Source: Siphonodentalium dalli
Taxonomy: Eukaryota; Mollusca; Scaphopoda; Gadilida; Siphonodentaliidae
Length of the DNA stretch: 64,000 bases
Direction: 5' to 3'
NCBI GenBank assembly: GCA_032622095.1
Contig: CP136064.1
Coordinates: 252,406,484 to 252,470,483, forward strand
Position 1 is the stretch's first letter, and each line of letters starts with the position of its first letter. Made by a program: the position numbers and the translations under genes. Shown here piece by piece: positions 54,160-63,999 of the stretch. The notes beneath the pieces are model-generated. The model saw nothing but the letters and a program-made list of their open reading frames with translations, did not search any database and had not been told where the DNA came from.

Positions 54160-54269
54160 TATCTACTTTTTCAGTTAAATATGACAGGCCATAATTTAGC
54201 TGTCATTTCTAATGGATTCAATTTTTAACAGAGGAATGTCATTTTAGAAAACCACCATTTTTACCATGG

Positions 54270-54341
54270 AGCAGAGTGGCGCAGTGGTAGCGTGCTGGGC
54301 CCATAACCCAGAGGTCCGAGGATCGAAACCTCGCTCTGCTA
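54270..54341 (+). tRNA. tRNA-iMet(CAT), unit 40
   Basis: Consensus copy. Confidence 0.97.
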
Positions 54342-54630
54342 ATATTTTCGTCAAGGGGAGAGGAAGGAAGAATTATCACTTTGTTTGAAAGTAAATACAG
54401 TAAGAATGTGCGTGTGTGTTTTAATGTTTATATTAAAATATGGTTTTATTTATTATTGCTAGCAAATTAAAAAAAAACGCTTCTTAAATGAATCGTGCAC
54501 ATGCATTTCAAGGGAGACTCGAAATGCATGACTTGTCCAGTCTATCGTTATAAAGTTCAAAGTCGCGTTGACTTCTCGACAACAAATGTGCTAGCTGCTC
54601 AAGAAGCTAAATTTGCGTTCATATCTCGCC

Positions 54631-54701
54631 GCATCGGTGGTTCAGTGGTAGAATGCTCGCCTGCCACGCGGGCGACCCGGGTTCGATTCCCGGCCGATGC
54701 A
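54631..54701 (+). tRNA. tRNA-Gly(GCC), unit 41
   Basis: Consensus copy; flank marker CTAG. Confidence 0.97.
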
Positions 54702-54862
54702 AAATAAGTTTTTTTCACTGATTTTGTTTGTGGATATCCACCTCATTTTGGACTATGCAGTTTAATTGGGAACTTGAGAAAAACAAATTTCATTGGCACA
54801 TAAATTTGTTTAAAGAAAACGGACGGACTTGCGATTCGCATTTCATCGAGCAAAATTACTGT

Positions 54863-54946
54863 TGTCAGAAGTGGGATTCGAACCCACGCCGGGAAGACCC
54901 GACTGCGACCTGAACGCAGCGCCTTAGACCACTCGGCCATCCTGAC
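54863..54946 (-). tRNA. tRNA-Leu(CAG), unit 41
   Basis: Consensus copy. Confidence 0.97.
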
Positions 54947-55221
54947 TACAGAAAGACTGCAACGGTATCCTGCTCAAAGTGAGACAATGGTATTGTGGAT
55001 ATATTTTAGTTCCCTTCTGGCTGTCGTTGCATTCTTAACGCACACATCCGATTGCTGATTTTTTGGTGGGTATATATATATGATAAATGTACGTGATTCT
55101 ATATAGTTATATTATGGCTATTAAGTTTTCATAAACAGGCCTTCTTGGTCATAAAACATAATTTTATATTTTGTTTTCAAATCAGCGAAAATGCGTTATG
55201 AAGAGCACTGTTTTCATTACT

Positions 55222-55294
55222 GTCCCAGTAGCTCAGCGGATAGAGCGCTGGACTTCTAATCCAGAGGCCGTGGGTTCGATCCCCACCTGGAATG
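55222..55294 (+). tRNA. tRNA-Arg(TCT), unit 41, acceptor mismatch
   Basis: The acceptor 3' strand CTGGGAT reads CTGGAAT, turning the third pair from C-G to C-A. Confidence 0.88.
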
Positions 55295-55418
55295 CGCAGA
55301 TATTTTTAAATCTTGGAATCAAAATTCGGTCGTCGTGCCTTGCTGACCTGCAAAGCGATTGTTGACAAACTGTTGAATAACGAATATAATGTCTTATAAA
55401 ATGGTGTATTTATCGTAA

Positions 55419-55489
55419 GCGCCGCTGGTGTAGTGGTATCATGCAAGATTCCCATTCTTGCGACCCGGGTTCGATTCCCGGGCGGCGCA
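55419..55489 (+). tRNA. tRNA-Gly(CCC), unit 41
   Basis: Consensus copy. Confidence 0.97.
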
Positions 55490-55599
55490 TATCTACTTTT
55501 TCAGTTAAATATGACAGGCCATAATTTAGCTGACATTTCTAATGGATTCAATTTTTAACAGAGGAATGTCATTTTAGAAAACCACCATTTTTACCATGG

Positions 55600-55671
55600 A
55601 GCAGAGTGGCGCAGTGGTAGCGTGCTGGGCCCATAACCCAGAGGTCCGAGGATCGAAACCTCGCTCTGCTA
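55600..55671 (+). tRNA. tRNA-iMet(CAT), unit 41
   Basis: Consensus copy. Confidence 0.97.
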
Positions 55672-55960
55672 ATATTTTCGTCAAGGGGAGAGGAAGGAAG
55701 AATTATCACTTTGTTTGAAAGTAAATACAGTAAGAATGTGCGTGTGTGTTTTAATGTTTATATTAAAATATGGTTTTATTTATTATTGCTAGCAAATTAA
55801 AAAAAAACGCTTCTTAAATGAATCGTGCACATGCATTTCAAGGGAGACTCGAAATGCATGACTTGTCCAGTCTATCGTTATAATGTTCAAAGTCGCGTTG
55901 ACTTCTCGACAACAAATGTGCTAGGTGCTCAAGAAGCTAAATTTGCGCTCATATCTCGCC

Positions 55961-56031
55961 GCATCGGTGGTTCAGTGGTAGAATGCTCGCCTGCCACGCG
56001 GGCGACCCGGGTTCGATTCCCGGCCGATGCA
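55961..56031 (+). tRNA. tRNA-Gly(GCC), unit 42
   Basis: The gene is consensus; two private changes lie in its 5' flank. Confidence 0.97.
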
Positions 56032-56192
56032 AAATAAGTTTTTTTCACTGATTTTGTTTGTGGATATCCACCTCATTTTGGACTATGCAGTTTAATTGGG
56101 AACTTGAGAAAAACAAATTTCATTGGCACATAAATTTGTTTAAAGAAAACGGACGGACTTGCGATTCGCATTTCATCGAGCAAAATTACTGT

Positions 56193-56276
56193 TGTCAGAA
56201 GTGGGATTCGAACCCACGCCGGGAAGACCCGACTGCGACCTGAAAGCAGCGCCTTAGACCACTCGGCCATACTGAC
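56193..56276 (-). tRNA. tRNA-Leu(CAG), unit 42, two stem mismatches
   Basis: G6 to T in the acceptor (T-T) and CTGCG to CTGCT in the anticodon stem (T-C at the pair next to the loop). The CAG anticodon is intact. The same pair of changes is in units 45 and 47. Confidence 0.8.
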
Positions 56277-56551
56277 TACAGAAAGACTGCAACGGTATCC
56301 TGCTCAAAGTGAGACAATGGTATTGTGGATATATTTTAGTTCCCTTCTGGCTGTCGTTGCATTCTTAACGCACACATCCGATTGCTGATTTTTTGGTGGG
56401 TATATATATATGATAAATGTACGTGATTCTATATAGTTATATTATGGCTATTAAGTTTTCATAAACAGGCCTTCTTGGTCATAAAACATAATTTTATATT
56501 TTGTTTTCAAATCAGCGAAAATGCGTTATGAAGAGCACTGTTTTCATTACT

Positions 56552-56624
56552 GTCCCAGTAGCTCAGCGGATAGAGCGCTGGACTTCTAATCCAGAGGCCG
56601 TGGGTTCGATCCCCACCTGGGATG
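56552..56624 (+). tRNA. tRNA-Arg(TCT), unit 42
   Basis: Consensus copy. Confidence 0.97.
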
Positions 56625-56748
56625 CACAGATATTTTTAAATCTTGGAATCAAAATTCGGTCGTCGTGCCTTGCTGACCTGCAAAGCGATTGTTGACAAAC
56701 TGTTGAATAACGAATATAATGTCTTATAAAATGGTGTATTTATCGTAA

Positions 56749-56819
56749 GCGCCGCTGGTGTAGTGGTATCATGCAAGATTCCCATTCTTGCGACCCGGGT
56801 TCGATTCCCGGGCGGCGCA
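56749..56819 (+). tRNA. tRNA-Gly(CCC), unit 42
   Basis: Consensus copy. Confidence 0.97.
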
Positions 56820-56929
56820 TATCTACTTTTTCAGTTAAATATGACAGGCCATAATTTAGCTGACATTTCTAATGGATTCAATTTTTAACAGAGGAATGTC
56901 ATTTTAGAAAACCACCATTTTTACCATGG

Positions 56930-57003
56930 AGCAGAGTGGCGCAGTGGTAGCGTGCTGGGCCCATTTAACCCAGAGGTCCGAGGATCGAAACCTCGCTCTG
57001 CTA
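56930..57003 (+). tRNA. tRNA-iMet(CAT), unit 42, 9-nt anticodon loop
   Basis: Two extra T in the anticodon loop (CCCATTTAA); otherwise consensus. Confidence 0.65.
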
Positions 57004-57292
57004 ATATTTTCGTCAAGGGGAGAGGAAGGAAGAATTATCACTTTGTTTGAAAGTAAATACAGTAAGAATGTGCGTGTGTGTTTTAATGTTTATATTAAAA
57101 TATGGTTTTATTTATTATTGCTAGCAAATTAAAAAAAAACGCTTCTTAAATGAATCGTGCACATGCATTTCAAGGGAGACTCGAAATGCATGACTTGTCC
57201 AGTCTATCGTTATAATGTTCAAAGTCGCGTTGACTTCTCGACAACAAATGTGCTAGCTGCTCAAGAAGCTAAATTTGCGTTCATATCTCGCC

Positions 57293-57363
57293 GCATCGGT
57301 GGTTCAGTGGTAGAATGCTCGCCTGCCACGCGGGCGACCCGGGTTCGACTCCCGGCCGATGCA
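57293..57363 (+). tRNA. tRNA-Gly(GCC), unit 43, T-loop change
   Basis: T loop TTCGATT reads TTCGACT, one of the two changes seen in unit 37. Likely functional. Confidence 0.93.
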
Positions 57364-57524
57364 AAATAAGTTTTTTTCACTGATTTTGTTTGTGGATATC
57401 CACCTCATTTTGGACTATGCAGTTTAATTGGGAACTTGAGAAAAACAAATTTCATTGGCACATAAATTTGTTTAAAGAAAACGGACGGACTTGCGATTCG
57501 CATTTCATCGAGCAAAATTACTGT

Positions 57525-57608
57525 TGTCAGAAGTGGGATTCGAACCCACGCCGGGAAGACCCGACTGCGACCTGAACGCAGCGCCTTAGACCACTCGGCC
57601 ATCCTGAC
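57525..57608 (-). tRNA. tRNA-Leu(CAG), unit 43
   Basis: Consensus copy. Confidence 0.97.
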
Positions 57609-57883
57609 TACAGAAAGACTGCAACGGTATCCTGCTCAAAGTGAGACAATGGTATTGTGGATATATTTTAGTTCCCTTCTGGCTGTCGTTGCATTCTTAA
57701 CGCACACATCCGATTGCTGATTTTTTGGTGGGTATATATATATGATAAATGTACGTGATTCTATATAGTTATATTATGGCTATTAAGTTTTCATAAACAG
57801 GCCTTCTTGGTCATAAAACATAATTTTATATTTTGTTTTCAAATCAGCGAAAATGCGTTATGAAGAGCACTGTTTTCATTACT

Positions 57884-57956
57884 GTCCCAGTAGCTCAGCG
57901 GATAGAGCGCTGGACTTCTAATCCAGAGGCCGTGGGTTCGATCCCCACCTGGGATG
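57884..57956 (+). tRNA. tRNA-Arg(TCT), unit 43
   Basis: Consensus copy. Confidence 0.97.
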
Positions 57957-58080
57957 CACAGATATTTTTAAATCTTGGAATCAAAATTCGGTCGTCGTGC
58001 CTTGCTGACCTGCAAAGCGATTGTTGACAAACTGTTGAATAACGAATATAATGTCTTATAAAATGGTGTATTTATCGTAA

Positions 58081-58151
58081 GCGCCGCTGGTGTAGTGGTA
58101 TCATGCAAGATTCCCATTCTTGCGACCCGGGTTCGATTCCCGGGCGGCGCA
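58081..58151 (+). tRNA. tRNA-Gly(CCC), unit 43
   Basis: Consensus copy. Confidence 0.97.
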
Positions 58152-58261
58152 TATCTACTTTTTCAGTTAAATATGACAGGCCATAATTTAGCTGACATTT
58201 CTAATGGATTCAATTTTTAACAGAGGAATGTCATTTTAGAAAACCACCATTTTTGCCATGG

Positions 58262-58333
58262 AGCAGAGTGGCGCAGTGGTAGCGTGCTGGGCCCATAACC
58301 CAGAGGTCCGAGGATCGAAACCTCGCTCTGCTA
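58262..58333 (+). tRNA. tRNA-iMet(CAT), unit 43
   Basis: Consensus copy; upstream A to G as in unit 6. Confidence 0.97.
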
Positions 58334-58622
58334 ATATTTTCGTCAAGGGGAGAGGAAGGAAGAATTATCACTTTGTTTGAAAGTAAATACAGTAAGAATG
58401 TGCGTGTGTGTTTTAATGTTTATATTAAAATATGGTTTTATTTATTATTGCTAGCAAATTAAAAAAAAACGCTTCTTAAATGAATCGTGCACATGCATTT
58501 CAAGGGAGACTCGAAATGCATGACTTGTCCAGTCTATCGTTATAATGTTCAAAGTCGCGTTGACTTCTCGACAACAAATGTGCTAGCTGCTCAAGAAGCT
58601 AAATTTGCGTTCATATCTCGCC

Positions 58623-58693
58623 GCATCGGTGGTTCAGTGGTAGAATGCTCGCCTGCCACGCGGGCGACCCGGGTTCGATTCCCGGCCGATGCA
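58623..58693 (+). tRNA. tRNA-Gly(GCC), unit 44
   Basis: Consensus copy; flank marker CTAG. Confidence 0.97.
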
Positions 58694-58854
58694 AAATAAG
58701 TTTTTTTCACTGATTTTGTTTGTGGATATCCACCTCATTTTGGACTATGCAGTTTAATTGGGAACTTGAGAAAAACAAATTTCATTGGCACATAAATTTG
58801 TTTAAAGAAAACGGACGGACTTGCGATTCGCATTTCATCGAGCAAAATTACTGT

Positions 58855-58938
58855 TGTCAGAAGTGGGATTCGAACCCACGCCGGGAAGACCCGACTGCGA
58901 CCTGAACGCAGCGCCTTAGACCACTCGGCCATCCTGAC
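58855..58938 (-). tRNA. tRNA-Leu(CAG), unit 44
   Basis: Consensus copy. Confidence 0.97.
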
Positions 58939-59213
58939 TACAGAAAGACTGCAACGGTATCCTGCTCAAAGTGAGACAATGGTATTGTGGATATATTTTA
59001 GTTCCCTTCTGGCTGTCGTTGCATTCTTAACGCACACATCCGATTGCTGATTTTTTGGTGGGTATATATATATGATAAATGTACGTGATTCTATATAGTT
59101 ATATTATGGCTATTAAGTTTTCATAAACAGGCCTTCTTGGTCATAAAACATAATTTTATATTTTGTTTTCAAATCAGCGAAAATGCGTTATGAAGAGCAC
59201 TGTTTTCATTACT

Positions 59214-59286
59214 GTCCCAGTAGCTCAGCGGATAGAGCGCTGGACTTCTAATCCAGAGGCCGTGGGTTCGATCCCCACCTGGGATG
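59214..59286 (+). tRNA. tRNA-Arg(TCT), unit 44
   Basis: Consensus copy. Confidence 0.97.
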
Positions 59287-59410
59287 CACAGATATTTTTA
59301 AATCTTGGAATCAAAATTCGGTCGTCGTGCCTTGCTGACCTGCAAAGCGATTGTTGACAAACTGTTGAATAACGAATATAATGTCTTATAAAATGGTGTA
59401 TTTATCGTAA

Positions 59411-59481
59411 GCGCCGCTGGTGTAGTGGTATCATGCAAGATTCCCATTCTTGCGACCCGGGTTCGAATCCCGGGCGGCGCA
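59411..59481 (+). tRNA. tRNA-Gly(CCC), unit 44, T-loop T to A
   Basis: T loop TTCGATT reads TTCGAAT; the B box GGTTCGAATCC remains canonical. Confidence 0.96.
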
Positions 59482-59591
59482 TATCTACTTTTTCAGTTAA
59501 ATATGACAGGCCATAATTTAGCTGACATTTCTAATGGATTCAATTTTTAACAGAGGAATGTCATTTTAGAAAACCACCATTTTTACCATGG

Positions 59592-59663
59592 AGCAGAGTG
59601 GCGCAGTGGTAGCGTGCTGGGCCCATAACCCAGAGGTCCGAGGATCGAAACCTCGCTCTGCTA
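59592..59663 (+). tRNA. tRNA-iMet(CAT), unit 44
   Basis: Consensus copy. Confidence 0.97.
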
Positions 59664-59952
59664 ATATTTTCGTCAAGGGGAGAGGAAGGAAGAATTATCA
59701 CTTTGTTTGAAAGTAAATACAGTAAGAATGTGCGTGTGTGTTTTAATGTTTATATTAAAATATGGTTTTATTTATTATTGCTAGCAAATTAAAAAAAAAC
59801 GCTTCTTAAATGAATCGTGCACATGCATTTCAAGGGAGACTCGAAATGCATGACTTGTCCAGTCTATCGTTATAATGTTCAAAGTCGCGTTGACTTCTCG
59901 ACAACAAATGTGCTAGCTGCTCAAGAAGCTAAATTTGCGTTCATATCTCGCC

Positions 59953-60023
59953 GCATCGGTGGTTCAGTGGTAGAATGCTCGCCTGCCACGCGGGCGACCC
60001 GGGTTCGATTCCCGGCCGATGCA
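59953..60023 (+). tRNA. tRNA-Gly(GCC), unit 45
   Basis: Consensus copy; flank marker CTAG. Confidence 0.97.
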
Positions 60024-60184
60024 AAATAAGTTTTTTTCACTGATTTTGTTTGTGGATATCCACCTCATTTTGGACTATGCAGTTTAATTGGGAACTTGAG
60101 AAAAACAAATTTCATTGGCACATAAATTTGTTTAAAGAAAACGGACGGACTTGCGATTCGCATTTCATCGAGCAAAATTACTGT

Positions 60185-60268
60185 TGTCAGAAGTGGGATT
60201 CGAACCCACGCCGGGAAGACCCGACTGCGACCTGAAAGCAGCGCCTTAGACCACTCGGCCATACTGAC
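60185..60268 (-). tRNA. tRNA-Leu(CAG), unit 45, two stem mismatches
   Basis: Same acceptor and anticodon-stem mismatches as units 42 and 47. The spacer GATTGGTG variant is also shared with unit 47. Confidence 0.8.
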
Positions 60269-60543
60269 TACAGAAAGACTGCAACGGTATCCTGCTCAAA
60301 GTGAGACAATGGTATTGTGGATATATTTTAGTTCCCTTCTGGCTGTCGTTGCATTCTTAACGCACACATCCGATTGGTGATTTTTTGGTGGGTATATATA
60401 TATGATAAATGTACGTGATTCTATATAGTTATATTATGGCTATTAAGTTTTCATAAACAGGCCTTCTTGGTCATAAAACATAATTTTATATTTTGTTTTC
60501 AAATCAGCGAAAATGCGTTATGAAGAGCACTGTTTTCATTACT

Positions 60544-60616
60544 GTCCCAGTAGCTCAGCGGATAGAGCGCTGGACTTCTAATCCAGAGGCCGTGGGTTCG
60601 ATCCCCACCTGGGATG
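60544..60616 (+). tRNA. tRNA-Arg(TCT), unit 45
   Basis: Consensus copy. Confidence 0.97.
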
Positions 60617-60740
60617 CACAGATATTTTTAAATCTTGGAATCAAAATTCGGTCGTCGTGCCTTGCTGACCTGCAAAGCGATTGTTGACAAACTGTTGAAT
60701 AACGAATATAATGTCTTATAAAATGGTGTATTTATCGTAA

Positions 60741-60811
60741 GCGCCGCTGGTGTAGTGGTATCATGCAAGATTCCCATTCTTGCGACCCGGGTTCGATTCC
60801 CGGGCGGCGCA
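60741..60811 (+). tRNA. tRNA-Gly(CCC), unit 45
   Basis: Consensus copy. Confidence 0.97.
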
Positions 60812-60921
60812 TATCTACTTTTTCAGTTAAATATGACAGGCCATAATTTAGCTGACATTTCTAATGGATTCAATTTTTAACAGAGGAATGTCATTTTAGA
60901 AAACCACCATTTTTACCATGG

Positions 60922-60999
60922 AGCAGAGTGGCGCAGTGGTAGCGTGCTGGGCCCATTTATTTAACCCAGAGGTCCGAGGATCGAAACCTCGCTCTGCTA
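60922..60999 (+). tRNA. tRNA-iMet(CAT), unit 45, 13-nt anticodon loop
   Basis: The anticodon loop reads CCCATTTATTTAA, six bases longer than normal. It looks like the +2 variant with a further TTTA duplication. It is too short to be a normal intron. Probably a pseudogene. Confidence 0.55.
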
Positions 61000-61288
61000 A
61001 TATTTTCGTCAAGGGGAGAGGAAGGAAGAATTATCACTTTGTTTGAAAGTAAATACAGTAAGAATGTGCGTGTGTGTTTTAATGTTTATATTAAAATATG
61101 GTTTTATTTATTATTGCTAGCAAATTAAAAAAAAACGCTTCTTAAATGAATCGTGCACATGCATTTCAAGGGAGACTCGAAATGCATGACTTGTCCAGTC
61201 TATCGTTATAATGTTCAAAGTCGCGTTGACTTCTCGACAACAAATGTGCTAGCTGCTCAAGAAGCTAAATTTGCGTTCATATCTCGCC

Positions 61289-61337
61289 GCATCGGTGGTT
61301 CAGTGGTAGAATGCTCGCCTGCCACGCGGCCGATGCA
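61289..61337 (+). pseudogene. Truncated tRNA-Gly(GCC), unit 46
   Basis: A 22-bp deletion removes the variable loop, the T arm and the B box, leaving 49 nt with acceptor, D arm and anticodon arm only. CGG flanks both breakpoints, suggesting slippage or microhomology repair. Without a B box it should not be transcribed efficiently. Confidence 0.93.
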
Positions 61338-61498
61338 AAATAAGTTTTTTTCACTGATTTTGTTTGTGGATATCCACCTCATTTTGGACTATGCAGTTTA
61401 ATTGGGAACTTGAGAAAAACAAATTTCATTGGCACATAAATTTGTTTAAAGAAAACGGACGGACTTGCGATTCGCATTTCATCGAGCAAAATTACTGT

Positions 61499-61582
61499 TG
61501 TCAGAAGTGGGATTCGAACCCACGCCGGGAAGACCCGACTGCGACCTGAACGCAGCGCCTTAGACCACTCGGCCATCCTGAC
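61499..61582 (-). tRNA. tRNA-Leu(CAG), unit 46
   Basis: Consensus copy. Confidence 0.97.
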
Positions 61583-61857
61583 TACAGAAAGACTGCAACG
61601 GTATCCTGCTCAAAGTGAGACAATGGTATTGTGGATATATTTTAGTTCCCTTCTGGCTGTCGTTGCATTCTTAACGCACACATCCGATTGCTGATTTTTT
61701 GGTGGGTATATATATATGATAAATGTACGTGATTCTATATAGTTATATTATGGCTATTAAGTTTTCATAAACAGGCCTTCTTGGTCATAAAACATAATTT
61801 TATATTTTGTTTTCAAATCAGCGAAAATGCGTTATGAAGAGCACTGTTTTCATTACT

Positions 61858-61930
61858 GTCCCAGTAGCTCAGCGGATAGAGCGCTGGACTTCTAATCCAG
61901 AGGCCGTGGGTTCGATCCCCACCTGGGATG
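61858..61930 (+). tRNA. tRNA-Arg(TCT), unit 46
   Basis: Consensus copy. Confidence 0.97.
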
Positions 61931-62054
61931 CACAGATATTTTTAAATCTTGGAATCAAAATTCGGTCGTCGTGCCTTGCTGACCTGCAAAGCGATTGTTG
62001 ACAAACTGTTGAATAACGAATATAATGTCTTATAAAATGGTGTATTTATCGTAA

Positions 62055-62125
62055 GCGCCGCTGGTGTAGTGGTATCATGCAAGATTCCCATTCTTGCGAC
62101 CCGGGTTCGATTCCCGGGCGGCGCA
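62055..62125 (+). tRNA. tRNA-Gly(CCC), unit 46
   Basis: Consensus copy. Confidence 0.97.
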
Positions 62126-62235
62126 TATCTACTTTTTCAGTTAAATATGACAGGCCATAATTTAGCTGACATTTCTAATGGATTCAATTTTTAACAGAGG
62201 AATGTCATTTTAGAAAACCACCATTTTTACCATGG

Positions 62236-62307
62236 AGCAGAGTGGCGCAGTGGTAGCGTGCTGGGCCCATAACCCAGAGGTCCGAGGATCGAAACCTCGC
62301 TCTGCTA
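62236..62307 (+). tRNA. tRNA-iMet(CAT), unit 46
   Basis: Consensus copy. Confidence 0.97.
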
Positions 62308-62596
62308 ATATTTTCGTCAAGGGGAGAGGAAGGAAGAATTATCACTTTGTTTGAAAGTAAATACAGTAAGAATGTGCGTGTGTGTTTTAATGTTTATATT
62401 AAAATATGGTTTTATTTATTATTGCTAGCAAATTAAAAAAAAACGCTTCTTAAATGAATCGTGCACATGCATTTCAAGGGAGACTCGAAATGCATGACTT
62501 GTCCAGTCTATCGTTATAATGTTCAAAGTCGCGTTGACTTCTCGACAACAAATGTGCTAGCTGCTCAAGAAGCTAAATTTGCGTTCATATCTCGCC

Positions 62597-62667
62597 GCAT
62601 CGGTGGTTCAGTGGTAGAATGCTCGCCTGCCACGCGGGCGACCCGGGTTCGATTCCCGGCCGATGCA
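62597..62667 (+). tRNA. tRNA-Gly(GCC), unit 47
   Basis: Consensus copy; flank marker CTAG. Confidence 0.97.
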
Positions 62668-62828
62668 AAATAAGTTTTTTTCACTGATTTTGTTTGTGGA
62701 TATCCACCTCATTTTGGACTATGCAGTTTAATTGGGAACTTGAGAAAAACAAATTTCATTGGCACATAAATTTGTTTAAAGAAAACGGACGGACTTGCGA
62801 TTCGCATTTCATCGAGCAAAATTACTGT

Positions 62829-62912
62829 TGTCAGAAGTGGGATTCGAACCCACGCCGGGAAGACCCGACTGCGACCTGAAAGCAGCGCCTTAGACCACTC
62901 GGCCATACTGAC
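62829..62912 (-). tRNA. tRNA-Leu(CAG), unit 47, two stem mismatches
   Basis: Same two mismatches as units 42 and 45. Confidence 0.8.
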
Positions 62913-63187
62913 TACAGAAAGACTGCAACGGTATCCTGCTCAAAGTGAGACAATGGTATTGTGGATATATTTTAGTTCCCTTCTGGCTGTCGTTGCATTC
63001 TTAACGCACACATCCGATTGGTGATTTTTTGGTGGGTATATATATATGATAAATGTACGTGATTCTATATAGTTATATTATGGCTATTAAGTTTTCATAA
63101 ACAGGCCTTCTTGGTCATAAAACATAATTTTATATTTTGTTTTCAAATCAGCGAAAATGCGTTATGAAGAGCACTGTTTTCATTACT

Positions 63188-63260
63188 GTCCCAGTAGCTC
63201 AGCGGATAGAGCGCTGGACTTCTAATCCAGAGGCCGTGGGTTCGATCCCCACCTGTGATG
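63188..63260 (+). tRNA. tRNA-Arg(TCT), unit 47, acceptor mismatch
   Basis: The acceptor 3' strand CTGGGAT reads CTGTGAT, turning the fourth pair from C-G to C-T. Confidence 0.88.
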
Positions 63261-63384
63261 CACAGATATTTTTAAATCTTGGAATCAAAATTCGGTCGTC
63301 GTGCCTTGCTGACCTGCAAAGCGATTGTTGACAAACTGTTGAATAACGAATATAATGTCTTATAAAATGGTGTATTTATCGTAA

Positions 63385-63455
63385 GCGCCGCTGGTGTAGT
63401 GGTATCATGCAAGATTCCCATTCTTGCGACCCGGGTTCGATTCCCGGGCGGCGCA
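63385..63455 (+). tRNA. tRNA-Gly(CCC), unit 47
   Basis: Consensus copy. Confidence 0.97.
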
Positions 63456-63565
63456 TATCTACTTTTTCAGTTAAATATGACAGGCCATAATTTAGCTGAC
63501 ATTTCTAATGGATTCAATTTTTAACAGAGGAATGTCATTTTAGAAAACCACCATTTTTACCATGG

Positions 63566-63639
63566 AGCAGAGTGGCGCAGTGGTAGCGTGCTGGGCCCAT
63601 TTAACCCAGAGGTCCGAGGATCGAAACCTCGCTCTGCTA
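63566..63639 (+). tRNA. tRNA-iMet(CAT), unit 47, 9-nt anticodon loop
   Basis: Two extra T in the anticodon loop, as in units 36 and 42. Confidence 0.65.
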
Positions 63640-63928
63640 ATATTTTCGTCAAGGGGAGAGGAAGGAAGAATTATCACTTTGTTTGAAAGTAAATACAGTA
63701 AGAATGTGCGTGTGTGTTTTAATGTTTATATTAAAATATGGTTTTATTTATTATTGCTAGCAAATTAAAAAAAAACGCTTCTTAAATGAATCGTGCACAT
63801 GCATTTCAAGGGAGACTCGAAATGCATGACTTGTCCAGTCTATCGTTATAATGTTCAAAGTCGCGTTGACTTCTCGACAACAAATGTGCTAGCTGCTCAA
63901 GAATCTAAATTTGCGTTCATATCTCGCC

Positions 63929-63999
63929 GCATCGGTGGTTCAGTGGTAGAATGCTCGCCTGCCACGCGGGCGACCCGGGTTCGATTCCCGGCCGATGCA
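63929..63999 (+). tRNA. tRNA-Gly(GCC), unit 48
   Basis: Complete consensus gene ending one base before the window edge; flank marker CTAG. Its terminator and the rest of unit 48 are outside the window. Confidence 0.96.

Noticed and set aside
60922-60999. A true tRNA intron in iMet
   Set aside because: The extra 6 bases are shorter than known nuclear tRNA introns, and the other copies have 0 or 2 extra bases. A slippage origin is simpler.
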